64,000 bases of DNA from Lindgomyces ingoldianus. Its lineage: Eukaryota > Ascomycota > Dothideomycetes > Pleosporales > Lindgomycetaceae. The translations under genes and the position numbers were made by a program. Below are positions 12,664 through 21,894 of this stretch, one piece after another. The notes under the pieces were generated by a model. The model did no database searches. It was given only the letters and a program-made list of their open reading frames with translations, and was not told the origin of the DNA. Each line of letters starts with the position of its first letter. Positions within the stretch are counted from its first letter, which is position 1. The stretch is from positions 352,016 through 416,015 of the forward strand of contig NW_022985170.1 in the NCBI RefSeq assembly GCF_010093535.1. The letters run 5' to 3'.

Positions 12664-13286
12664 ATGTCTGACCAGAACGCGAATGAACAGAAGAAGGGTG
12701 CGTTGACTTCTCCTCCGCGGGCGTCTGTCAGCCTCGTCGAGATCCTTCCCAATCCAATAGAGACGTGAATACCAATTAACATTCGTTCCCGACAGGCTTC
12801 TTCGGCACCGCAGCTGGCGGCTTAGGTATTTATCCTTCTCGTCCTGACTCCATCATTTTCCACCCACCTCCTCTAACAATACACATGCGGCGCGCATCCT
12901 GGTCAACCATTCAACCATTCACACTCCCTCTCTCTTCCAACCTTTAAACCGGTAGTTACTCTAACAGAATAAAGGCAACACACTCGGCTCCGCAACCGAC
13001 ACCCTAGGCAAAGGCGTCGGTGGTGTAACAAACACCCTCGGTAATACCGTATCCGGGGTTGGCAAGGGGGTTGGCGATACGGTGTCTGGCGTGACGGGAG
13101 GTTTGGGAGATACGACTAAAGGTATGGTAGTCATTCTTTCTTCAGCTTATGACATGAACGCAGCGGGGGGGATTTGCTGATGATATGTTTCTTGTAGCCG
13201 CTGGAAACATGGTTACTGATACCACGAAGAAAGGTGGAGAGACTGTGGGTATTAAGAAGCAGGAGCCGGGTGCACCGCAGCAATAG
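12664..13286 (+). CDS. Small glycine-rich LEA-like protein
   Basis: Exons 12664-12697, 12796-12825, 12975-13121 and 13198-13286 give 99 residues ending KKQEPGAPQQ. All four exons join in phase. The acceptor of exon 3 is AAG, weaker than usual, but the AG a few bases upstream would put a stop in frame. The centre is a set of degenerate 11-residue repeats built on GNTLG, GVGG, DTVSG and TKAAGN. Such Gly/Thr/Val repeats with regular Lys and Asp resemble hydrophilic LEA-type stress proteins. There is no signal peptide or membrane segment. Upstream STRE-like and TATA motifs fit stress induction. The structure is clear; the role (desiccation, heat or conidial protection) is inference. Confidence 0.8.
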
Positions 13287-13846
13287 ATAATTGGGGGGCG
13301 TAGATGGATGTTGCGTAAGGATGCAGCGGAATTTAATTCATTCCCCTGGTGGGTGTGGGTGGTGGAAGGTTGGAGGAAAGGTAAATTGATCTTCGACCTT
13401 GGGGAATACTGTTTTCGCATCCTAATTTGGCTCTAATGAACTAAATCGAAATCTCAAGTCCCTGCGTCCCTGTGTTATCATGAGATCTTGTAATCGGTTC
13501 TGCTGTGAATGTGCATATGCTTTGTGTAACGCTCGCTCCCTTTTGTTCGTATCACAGATACGACACATCTCTCAACCAAGATCTCTATCAGTTCTATCTG
13601 TCGTGTACCCGTATCTATCGTATCGATCCCATAGATCTAAGATCTATCTAACATATCCACGCCAATGTATGTTGTACGCCTGTATGACTATGACTGCCTC
13701 GGTGGTACGAACCCCAGACGAAAACGAAGGACCGATAACGCCACTTCCCCCAACAAGGATGGCCCGCATGACCCCCTAACTCGTATCTTGCGTGTATAAC
13801 TGACCCAGCCTGCATCCCTCCATCCTTCGGTCAAGTCGATCCCTCT
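13287..13846. other. Convergent intergenic region
   Basis: It separates the ends of the LEA-like gene and the minus-strand ferric reductase gene. It is AT-rich in the middle, with scattered GATCTATC-type words around 13610-13650, and shows no coding frame. Confidence 0.5.
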
Positions 13847-15772
13847 TTACCACCCAAACTTCTCAACTTGGACTTTAATGCTTTCTCCCTCACCCACTAA
13901 CCTTGCGCACGAATTCCTCACATCTCGAACTAGCCCGTTGGGGCCCGATACGACTACCCCCGTTCTCCTATCAGTCCAGCCTTGAAGAATGTCTCGGACG
14001 TCTGGACGCCCTGCCTCACTCGTCGGAGGCGGAAGAAGCATCTCCAGTCCCCAGGATCGAAGCTCCTGCATCTTATCCTCTGGTACCCAAGTTCGGTGAG
14101 AGGGCGAATGTATTATCCAAAGGAGCTTGACATTTCTGCTGCCGCCAGTTTCCAGACTCCGCCCACGCTCGATGTCTGCAGGCGAAGCGCTGGGATTAAG
14201 TAGGGCCCATAGAAGTGGATACGCAACTGCGATACCGGATCCTCCTGCTACTATGATCGCGGTGTTACTGGTTGATAATATGTCGAAGGCGTGAGACGAG
14301 CCATAAGGTCCGTCTAGGCGGACTCGGGTCTTGGGTTGGAGGCGTGCGTGGGAGAGGAGGGTAGATGTGAATCCGGATTGGGGACGGATGAGGAGGGAGA
14401 ACCATGCGTGTGCTGATTCGGAGTCGGAGTCGGATGGTGGTTTTCCCTGGTCTGTGGTCGGGGCAGCGGAGAATATGGTGAATGGGTGGGCTTGGAGGAT
14501 GTGTTTGTGTGAGAGAGAGGGGATGGTGAGGAAGATGTGGTCATTTGGCCACCAGCCTTGTTTCATGGACTTGGGAAGTAGAGGGGAGGCCGAGGCCGAA
14601 ATGTCCCAGTTAGAGGACAAGAGTATCGTTTCATTATCGCCCAGAATCGTAAGAGTCGCGGGATGCGAAGAAGTCTTCAGCCATAGGCGGAAGAGAAGCC
14701 GGTCGATGAGGAATATGGCCATGGGGATGCCAACGTAAGGCCGCGAAGTATGATGATGGAACCACAGCAACGACAGACCCGCAAGTTGAAGGAAGACATG
14801 TAGAGCGAGGAAGATTTCATAGCAGCGCTGCCGGAAACTGCCCAGAGATGTGAAGTATAGTACTTCGTACGCGACAAAAGCACCAATTCCGAGGCCAACA
14901 AGGCGATTTAGCAGAAACCTGACCAACGAGAATCCAAGATGTCTAAGCAGTCCATACCATACCCCCAGCATGCCAAGGAAGTGCAGTAAAGCCTCCAGGC
15001 ATATGAGCTCGCCAAGCCGGCGGTGGAAGATATTCAGACTTTCGTATGAGTATCCAGTTAAGAATTGGATTGGTTGGTTCTTCGCAGCTAGGAGATATAG
15101 GAGAGGTAAATTCGCGACGAAGATGATTCCACAGCGGTCGGCGAAGACGAAGAGGTATTTTGGATCGAGTGGCATGCGGTAGAGGTTGAAGTAGATGTTT
15201 AGGGCAATAAAGGAGAGGATGAGAAACGATACCGAATTCGGTGGTAGGGTCTTGTTGATAACAGGAATTTTGGGTGGTTGGTATTGCATCCAGCATTTAA
15301 GAGATCCAATCTTCTGCCTAGGTCTGCGTCTTGGAAGAAGGGGAACGGTTTCTTCTCCGGCTGTGTTTGACTTCTTCTTAGCATCCAGAGGCGTCGCAGT
15401 GCCTGAAATCGTACTACTTGACGAGGACCACGCTTCATCCCCCACCTCGCGGACCCCAAACGCCTTTTCAACCCGCCTCTTTCTCTTCACCCAAAGTGCC
15501 TTTTCTCCCCAATGCCACACCGTAAATGCCACCAAAACTCCCACAAGCACAGCATTATAGCTCCACATCAACCTCCTGGAAAACAACACAGCCTCCACCA
15601 ACTTTCTGAACTTAGGATCTTTACCTGGATCATCAAGGTCAATATCATCGGCCGCAGACAATCCGCTCGATGAAGCCACGACATCGTCTAAGAAGGGGTA
15701 CGAAGATAATGCAGTTGCTGAGAGGGAAAATTTGAGGACGTCTCGTGCCCAGGAAAGCGGTATTCCCTCCAT
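13847..15772 (-). CDS. Ferric-chelate reductase-type transmembrane flavocytochrome
   Basis: This intronless 641-residue protein belongs to the FRE/NOX superfamily. It moves electrons from cytosolic NAD(P)H through FAD and two haems across a membrane, usually to reduce Fe(III) before uptake. In order: a first membrane helix near residue 75, a Ser-rich cytosolic loop, then a ferric-reductase membrane core. The core contains candidate haem histidines in the helices around HRRLGELICLEALLHF and LALHVFLQLAG. An FAD-binding HPFTIFS motif lies at about residue 429, a DGPYG segment follows, an NAD-binding GGSGIAVAYPL lies near 505, and SGPNG is close to the C-terminus. I start at the ATG at 15772, which begins MEGIPLSW; the frame is open further upstream, but that part has no family resemblance. 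No iron or siderophore gene is adjacent. Confidence 0.85.
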   Translation of the reverse strand: MEGIPLSWARDVLKFSLSATALSSYPFLDDVVASSSGLSAADDIDLDDPGKDPKFRKLVEAVLFSRRLMWSYNAVLVGVLVAFTVWHWGEKALWVKRKRRVEKAFGVREVGDEAWSSSSSTISGTATPLDAKKKSNTAGEETVPLLPRRRPRQKIGSLKCWMQYQPPKIPVINKTLPPNSVSFLILSFIALNIYFNLYRMPLDPKYLFVFADRCGIIFVANLPLLYLLAAKNQPIQFLTGYSYESLNIFHRRLGELICLEALLHFLGMLGVWYGLLRHLGFSLVRFLLNRLVGLGIGAFVAYEVLYFTSLGSFRQRCYEIFLALHVFLQLAGLSLLWFHHHTSRPYVGIPMAIFLIDRLLFRLWLKTSSHPATLTILGDNETILLSSNWDISASASPLLPKSMKQGWWPNDHIFLTIPSLSHKHILQAHPFTIFSAAPTTDQGKPPSDSDSESAHAWFSLLIRPQSGFTSTLLSHARLQPKTRVRLDGPYGSSHAFDILSTSNTAIIVAGGSGIAVAYPLLWALLNPSASPADIERGRSLETGGSRNVKLLWIIHSPSHRTWVPEDKMQELRSWGLEMLLPPPTSEAGRPDVRDILQGWTDRRTGVVVSGPNGLVRDVRNSCARLVGEGESIKVQVEKFGW

Positions 15773-16637
15773 TGTGGGAAGATGGGTTGAAGATGGGACT
15801 CGGTGACGCGGGGATAAGATCGATAAGATCGAAGCGAGTGTGCTGGGATAAGCATGGCTTGGGGTGTTGCGATCACGCTTTACTACGTTTGGCGAGGATT
15901 CGAGGAGGCAAACCAAGTAACTTGTCGATTGAGTCTGGAAGAATTCGGGTCGTTTGGCCTGCCACAGCATGTTCGGACCCTCTTAGGATCTCTAGTAAGC
16001 GCGGGTTTAATCAAATCCGTTCTACTAGAATCAATGTGCATATCAGTGGGATGCATATTCTAGTCCTAAATTACCCTTTTCAATTTCAAATTAAATGTGA
16101 AAATATGGTATGCGCATCTTCTTGAGTCGTCTCATGAATATAGAGAAGCTAACCAATACTTCATTGATCCACCACCGTCGTTGATACAGCTTGAGATCTT
16201 CCATGGTGAGCATGGAGAAGAGCAAAAGGATGAAGAATAGACAACTACGCTTTTCTGATGAGAAATGCTGAGAAAATTGTGTTGCCCCTTTTGCAAGTTA
16301 TAGGCGGCAAGAATATTAGAAAGTTGAGGGTTCAAACTCGATTACAAGCATCGCACAGAGTTATTACGCAGGATAATCATATTCTACCTTGTACAGGGTC
16401 ATACGCCATTCCATTCATCCTATCCCAACCTCGTTCCCTAGTGCAAAGCCACGCCAACAAAAAGGAGAAGATGTGGTGCGGTTGAAATGAAGCGCAAAGG
16501 GACCTATGCTTTACAAGTGATAATGTCAAGGTTTGAGCGGAAGTGAAATGATCGGGTGCCGTGTCCCTTGCGCAGAATGGTCTTCTTCGTGCGACATCCG
16601 GTCCGTGACGAAGGGTACAGTGTGGGTCAACGAGCGT
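15773..16637. other. Intergenic: ferric reductase promoter and RER1 3' side
   Basis: Both flanking genes are on the minus strand. The interval holds the ferric reductase promoter and the RER1 3' UTR. No coding frame with family resemblance is visible. The stretch 16030-16330 is AT-rich. Confidence 0.5.
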
Positions 16638-17401
16638 TTATTTCGCGGCGCCAGGGTACCGCGTCTTTCCGACGGTAAAGGGGACATATCGATACTTGAT
16701 CATATGCTGGATTTGTCGTCGCACTGCTTCTCGTTAGTCCACATTCTCTCTACTCTCTTATTCCATCTCCACTGGCGCACTTACTCGTGAGCCCAAAAAG
16801 AATCAGCCAATAAACCACAAGCACTGGCCAGAATACCGGCAAATTGAACACCTCAAACCAACTGCACAAAAATCCGACGGCAATCGCCTTGGTAGTGCTA
16901 TACCAGAACTTGAACTCTGGCAGCCGACGTACAAAAGGGCGGAACTCGTCTTCTTCCTTTGTAGGGAGCCCGCCCGCGTGGCCGTCTTCCATGCCTTCAT
17001 CCTGTTCGATAGAGGGGTCGAATTTGGGCGATATGAAGGCGAGGAAGAGATTTAGTAGGTAGATGCCGAGCGAGTATGCGACTGCACCGTGTTACGTTAG
17101 CTAAGGAAGCAATGAGGGTAGCTGGAGTTCGCACCGATGTACCACCCCTGCGCGAAGAATATGCGCAAAGCGAAGCTGAGGAAAAGAACAGCAGTGCCTA
17201 TCCACCGGTATGAAGTAAAGGGAGTGGATTTATCGAGGTAGGCTTGGTATATCTGTCATTTGCGGTCAGCGTGATTTCATCGAGATGCAGGATAGGGGTA
17301 GAGGCTGCGAAGGTGACTGGGAGGGCGCAACACACCCGTCCATATTTCGTAGTCTGCGCTGTCACAGCGGCGAAAGGGGTATCCGGCTCCGGGGCGTCCA
17401 T
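16638..17401 (-). CDS. RER1: Rer1, Golgi-to-ER retrieval receptor
   Basis: Rer1 recycles ER membrane proteins from the early Golgi in COPI vesicles. Exons (minus strand) 17401-17336, 17252-17135, 17081-16785 and 16723-16638 join in phase to give 188 residues, the usual family length. Family hallmarks are YLDKSTPF before membrane segment 1, RWIGTAVLF, the EFRPFVRRLPEFKFW block, CSWFEVFNLPVFWPVLVVYW in the third and fourth segments, and MRRQIQHMIKYRYVPF in the cytosolic tail. The last exon supplies the tail, and the M of MRRQ is formed across the splice junction. The start is the ATG that begins MDAPEPDTPF. It shares a 388-bp divergent promoter with enoyl-CoA hydratase. Confidence 0.95.
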
Positions 17402-17789
17402 TCTGGTATGCGCGGATATATATTGAATGGCCGGGGATGTTTCTAGCAAGGTGAAATACGCAGGCGCACACCGGGATGGACGGAAAGAAGTGAAGATGAA
17501 GATGTAGAGTGAATTTGTTTCTCGCTGCGTGTCTTGAGGCTGTGGTCGCTTTTAGAAATCTTGGAGGCCCGTGCCAAGGGGAAATCGCGCCAAGCTCCAC
17601 TAGTCCCATTCAGACCTAGTACGGCCATCGGGAGTGCTTTGTCGTCATTTACCGAGGTCTACCGACGCTACCCTCCTGCACTTCTGGACTGTGGATGGAG
17701 CTGGACATTCAATTTGCTTTCGACGTCTCTTGAGTAGGGAGTCGCTCAACACAATTGCATTCACAATTACATTCACAATTACATTCACA
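17402..17789. promoter_or_regulatory. Shared divergent promoter of RER1 and enoyl-CoA hydratase
   Basis: The two start codons face away from each other across 388 bp, so both promoters must lie here. No clear TATA box is seen. The right end carries a 12-bp tandem repeat up to the hydratase ATG. Confidence 0.6.
17750..17789 (+). repeat. 12-bp tandem repeat against a start codon
   Basis: Two exact copies of CACAATTACATT (17762-17773 and 17774-17785) follow one variant copy with GCATT and end in CACA directly before ATG. The repeat forms the end of the 5' leader of enoyl-CoA hydratase. Confidence 0.85.
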
Positions 17790-18725
17790 ATGCAGTCTTT
17801 TCGAGCTTCAACGCGAGCGGCCTCCCAATTCCGAGCCACAAGCTTTCCAAAGCTTTTCCGGACATATGCAGAGGGGAAGATCTACGACTATTTGCTCGTC
17901 TCGACTCCGAAGCCGGGTGTTGGTTTGGGTATGGGATGCTTTTATCCTTGAGCTAGACGCCCGTTATAGTAATATTCTAATCAACAGCGTCCAGTCCAAC
18001 TGAACCGCCCCAAGGCCCTCAATGCCCTCTCCACCCCGCTCATCCTTGAACTCAACACCGCCCTCCGCGCCTTCCAGGCCGACCAATCCATCGGCGCCAT
18101 CGTCCTCACAGGTTCCAACAAAGCTTTCGCTGCAGGAGCCGATATCAAGGAAATGAAGGACCTCACCTTCTCTGACGCTTATGGCAAAGATTTCATAGAA
18201 ACTTGGTCTGACTTAGTCACTTTCCTCAAGAAACCCCTCATTACAGCTGTCAACGGATATGCGTTAGGTGGTGGGTGTGAGCTTGCTATGATGGGAGATA
18301 TCATGTACTGCGGCCCCAATGCCGTGTTTGGACAGCCTGAGATCAGGTTGGGGGTGATTCCCGGTGCCGGCGGGAGTCAGAGGCTAACCAAGGCCATCGG
18401 CAAGTCTCGCGCTATGGAAGCTATCCTCACCGGGGACAATATCTCGGCGAAACAAGCTGACGAATGGGGGCTTGTTGCTAAGGTGTTTGAGACTCCTGAA
18501 GAGTGTACGGACGGTGCTATAGCCACCGCTGCGAAGATTGCGGGATTCAGTCACATTGCAGTCAAGGCGGCAAAGGAAGTTGTGAACAAGAGCCAGGATC
18601 TAGGTATTAGGGAAGGTGTTGAGTTCGAGAGGAGGGTGTTCCATGGACTATTTGGGTCTAAGGATCAGAAGATTGGCATGGGAGCTTTCGCCGCCAAGCA
18701 GAAGCCGGAGTGGAGTAACGAGTAG
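17790..18725 (+). CDS. ECHS1: Enoyl-CoA hydratase, mitochondrial
   Basis: It hydrates trans-2-enoyl-CoA to 3-hydroxyacyl-CoA in the mitochondrial matrix. Exons 17790-17928 and 17995-18725 encode 289 residues. The first 28 residues are Arg/Ser/Ala-rich without acidic residues until AEG, a good mitochondrial presequence. The crotonase fold follows: VQLNRPKALNAL, the oxyanion-hole segment AAGADIKEM, the first catalytic Glu in GGGCELAMMGD, and the second in FGQPEIRLGVIPGAGGSQR. Both glutamates needed for hydratase activity are present. The acceptor at 17994 is chosen over an AG seven bases earlier, because only it restores the crotonase frame. The symbol is the animal one, used for family identity. 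It may act with the dehydrogenase at 43840. Confidence 0.93.
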
Positions 18726-18874
18726 GTTGTTGAGCCACATTGAGGGCAAAAAAGAAAGGCGAAGCTTTACGCTTTTTACAAAAAATATACTTTTGAATAA
18801 GTGCAGATATATAGGCCACTGGCTTTAAGGCACGTGGATGATCCTCGAGACACTGCTAGCGGAATGGCAGTCGC

Positions 18875-20448
18875 TCAACCGGTTGGAAGATGCTTCATCA
18901 CTGCGTCTTGCCCGAAATGAAGCATCTTGTGCTTAGAGATCCAGTCGTCACGGTTGACTGCTTGCTTTAGCTTGTCGTACCTCAACCAAGGGCTGCGGAA
19001 GACTTACTGTATCCACCGCATATTCTCCGTTTCCCGGTGAACGCTGAGCGACCATGGAGAACCCTCCAATTATCGAAGACAACTAATCTCCCTGGCGTTA
19101 GTTGACACCAATACTCGTTCTCGTTCTTCTTTAGCAGGTCATTCCATTTCCTTGCTGCATCGTACCATTCTTCGACTTGGTCAACTGGCAGTGCAACCCC
19201 AGCCCTGTCGCTCGAATTCCAGCGAATTTGAAGCAAAATTCCAGTTTCAGGATCATGTTGGAAAACTGGGAACCCGCGGTATGGCTGGATACTTATGCCC
19301 TCGTTGCCGCTAGCATGGGAGTGCACATTTACAGTACTTAGTATGTGGTACGCTTCACGGTCAAGATGGTTGAGGTCTTTCGCAACTTTGAAGCCATCGA
19401 CAAGGAGGGAGGTACCGCCTTCGCCGCCGGAGTGCTCGAGAAGATGGAAGGCCTGCAGACCTGCAGGGTCGGAGAAATAGGTCGTATCTGTATGAGCCTC
19501 GAGGTAGATATTGGTGTACGCCGTGTCCTTGGAGGCTAGGTCGGCTGTGAAATCATAGAAGCCACCATAGTGCGTAGGCCGGATAAATGCTATGCGCTCT
19601 AGGGCCTTTTCAGTTGCTTCGGGGGATACAGGGAGTTGGTCAATATAGCAGAACCCGAATGTGCGCTGCACAGAGTTAGGAAAAGTTTTGGGTATAAGGG
19701 ATTGATTTGGTGGGACTTGAATAGTCTCAACACCGCTTACAATTTTATCAAGCACATCTTTCACGCCGTCTTTATCATGAAAGTTATCATAACTAACGAT
19801 GGGTGGGCGCTGTGCTATGGATTCGTCCCACAATTTAATGCTAGGCGGATCCTATGTTAGTTCTTCATCTGAGCGTGATATTTGGAGTATAAACGTACTT
19901 CACTAAGTCTTGACGAACCTTGGCTCTTTGGAGGTAGGACATGTGGCTGCTTGAGAGGAAATCGGCGGTATAGTGGCTTTCATGGCCGTCGCTCCCTGGT
20001 GTGGTTTAGAAGGTTCGTCGGTAGTTTATGGAAGCACTGGAGACTGACATTTGACTCTGACACCTTCAGGGTCTATCTCAGAGGACCGTATCGTTATGTC
20101 GCGAGGAATCTAACCGTATATTTAGGTGCAATAGGTTAAGCAACGATGAGAGAGATTATACCTGGAAGGTATCGAGCAGACGTTGCTTGGTGGCTTTGTG
20201 CATGCAACTGCTACATTGGCAATTGTCCCTTCAATTGATGAGCGATGGAACACGTGACATGTACGAACGAGAATCTTGCCTCACCTTAGCCAGATATTTG
20301 GGCTATCAAAATGTTAGCTTAGAAGACTAGACAATGTCTCAAGTTAAGTAGCTCACATCACAACGTCACTACCTGAGCGAACCTTGATCATGTTCTCTTC
20401 GACCTTGAAGGGGTATGTGGTGAGGCTTGGGGCCGTTTCTTGGATAGT
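18875..20448 (-). CDS. Trimethyllysine dioxygenase, N-terminus unresolved
   Basis: This Fe(II)/2-oxoglutarate oxygenase performs the first step of carnitine synthesis. Minus-strand exons, all phase-consistent, are 20448-20357, 20302-20285 (18 nt), 20228-20162, 20109-20049, 19995-19895, 19851-19008 and 18957-18875. The N-terminal zinc-binding domain reads PNIWLRDNCQCSSC, then IPRDITIRSSEID and WSDGHESHYTADF. The catalytic domain has the HTD iron triad in EAHTDTTYF, the distal His in WRVLHGRSAF, and the 2-oxoglutarate Arg in GKRRICGGY. The protein ends with WISKHKML. Gamma-butyrobetaine dioxygenase shares this fold; the HGRSAFTGKR ending favours trimethyllysine dioxygenase. The exon with the start codon is not resolved and lies upstream of 20448. 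Confidence 0.85.
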
Positions 20449-20893
20449 CTACCTGCCATCAGCCTAAATGTATATTTGTGGATCTGTGAAGGTGCTTCAG
20501 TGCTCACAAAAGGGCCTTTGCTATGACCAAGTGTGGTCTGGTAAAACTGCGTCATTTCATGGTTTAACTTGCGAAGCTCGATTGCGAGAGCCTTTGACTT
20601 CTTCAAAAGCTCTTCAGATAACCCGCTTGGCACTTGTGCCTCGGCTTCAGCGGAGGACGAAATGAATCGGCTTGACCTTGGCGTCCAGAGAGCCTTTCGA
20701 ACGTTAATCGCAAAAGAACTTGCAAAGAATCAAATCTGACATGCCAGGCTTAACGATCCTTTGGATGTCCGAGTAAACGTGGACTTGGGCGTATGGTAAG
20801 TTCTGCGAGAGAATTAGTCGGAGCTTAACTTCTGCAATAGTGAGGTACGTGCCTATTGATGAATGCTCGCGAGAGAGCTCTTGATGTAGCCAT
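20449..20893 (-). other. Unresolved 5' part of the trimethyllysine dioxygenase locus
   Basis: An ATG at 20893-20891 begins MATSRALSRAF, which looks like a mitochondrial targeting start. A second minus-strand frame around 20720-20390 reads RFISSSAEAEAQVPSG and then a Lys/Leu-rich helix (SEELLKKSKALAIELRKL). That helix does not belong to the dioxygenase family and runs across its first recognised exon in another frame. It may be leader exons, or the remnant of a different mitochondrial protein. Confidence 0.3.
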
Positions 20894-21197
20894 TGCTGCT
20901 CAGATATCAAGCATTCAAGGCCCTTGAAAGAAATAATAAAAGAAGAAATAAAATAGAGTTGTAAACGAAAGAACTACAAAGTGAGAGATTTATGGTTGTC
21001 TAATGGCATGATGTGGGAGGGGGGAAGGAGGTGGTTGCCGGGATCGGGACGACTGACAGGGGAGTTCTCGCTTTAGCGGAATCGGACCGCACATCGCAAA
21101 AGAGTCGAGAAGGGCATCAGAGGTCAACACAACAACATCTGATGACTAATTTCCTGCGCATTTGCTAGCGAATAAAAAAACTGAGACAGGATTTGGC

Positions 21198-21203
21198 AAA
21201 AAA
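21198..21203 (-). terminator. RNA polymerase III oligo-T terminator
   Basis: Six T on the minus strand lie 10 nt beyond the tRNA 3' end; a longer run follows further on. Oligo-T is the standard polymerase III stop. Confidence 0.7.
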
Positions 21204-21213
21204 TCAGAAAGGA

Positions 21214-21285
21214 CGACACCAGAGGGACTCGAACCCTCAATCTTTGCCACCGGAAAGCAACGCCTTACCATTAGGCCATGGTGCC
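21214..21285 (-). tRNA. tRNA-Arg, anticodon CCG
   Basis: The 72-nt minus-strand sequence folds into a full cloverleaf without intron. The acceptor stem GGCACCA pairs with TGGTGTC (one G-T pair), the D stem is GCCT/AGGC, the anticodon stem is TTGCT/GGCAA, and the loop TTCCGGT contains CCG. The T arm is GAGGG-TTCGAGT-CCCTC. The internal B box GGTTCGAGTCC is perfect. CCA is not encoded, as expected in eukaryotes. It reads the CGG arginine codon. Confidence 0.93.
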
Positions 21286-21894
21286 TTGAAATAAGATTTG
21301 AGGAATTCATTAATATATATACACTATTTAATGCTGAAGGACATCAAAAACAATCTTGCCCGGCGGATTTCCATATTCACAAGCTTTGGAACGCCGCCGG
21401 ACGTCCGGGGTTTGGGTCAATAATTCGGACTTTCTCATTTCAGAGCAAAGCCGCACTTTTCACCAACCTGTGCACTTTGGTATTGCGCGCTTCGCAGTTT
21501 CCGACGTTGATCCCTTTGCTGTGCATCTCCTCACTGACAGGGTTAAAATAAAGCTCTTAGTTGTTTGGAAGGTGAAGCTGAGATTCACTGCTTCCTTCTA
21601 CCACTGAATTTCCAACTGCTGAAGATGATCAAGCGCATGTCGAGAGCGGTGAATGAAGTTGATTGGGCCGGCGGTCCAGCGCCAAGCCCGACCACGCTAA
21701 GTAATCGCGGAAGCTTCACGGTCGTAATCCTAAGCTGCCTTGGACAGCTTCCCCCGTCAACACGGGCACCCTCACCCAAACCGGCTGCAACACTCTCCTA
21801 AACTGGTAGCACCCCACCTCCCTCTCCCCCAAATCAACCATATTTGCACCCTCCTATCTCCCAATCCCAGCCTCCTCAGAATACCTCCACCGCA
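21286..21894. promoter_or_regulatory. RPT5 upstream region
   Basis: This interval lies between the tRNA 5' end and the RPT5 ATG. The last 120 bases are CT/CA-rich and typical of a fungal leader. No other gene is seen. Confidence 0.5.

Noticed and set aside
21243..21251. TTTGCCACC, the reverse complement of the Rpn4/PACE proteasome box, upstream of RPT5
   Set aside because: It falls inside the anticodon arm of the tRNA-Arg gene, more than 600 bp from the RPT5 ATG, and is explained by the tRNA sequence itself.
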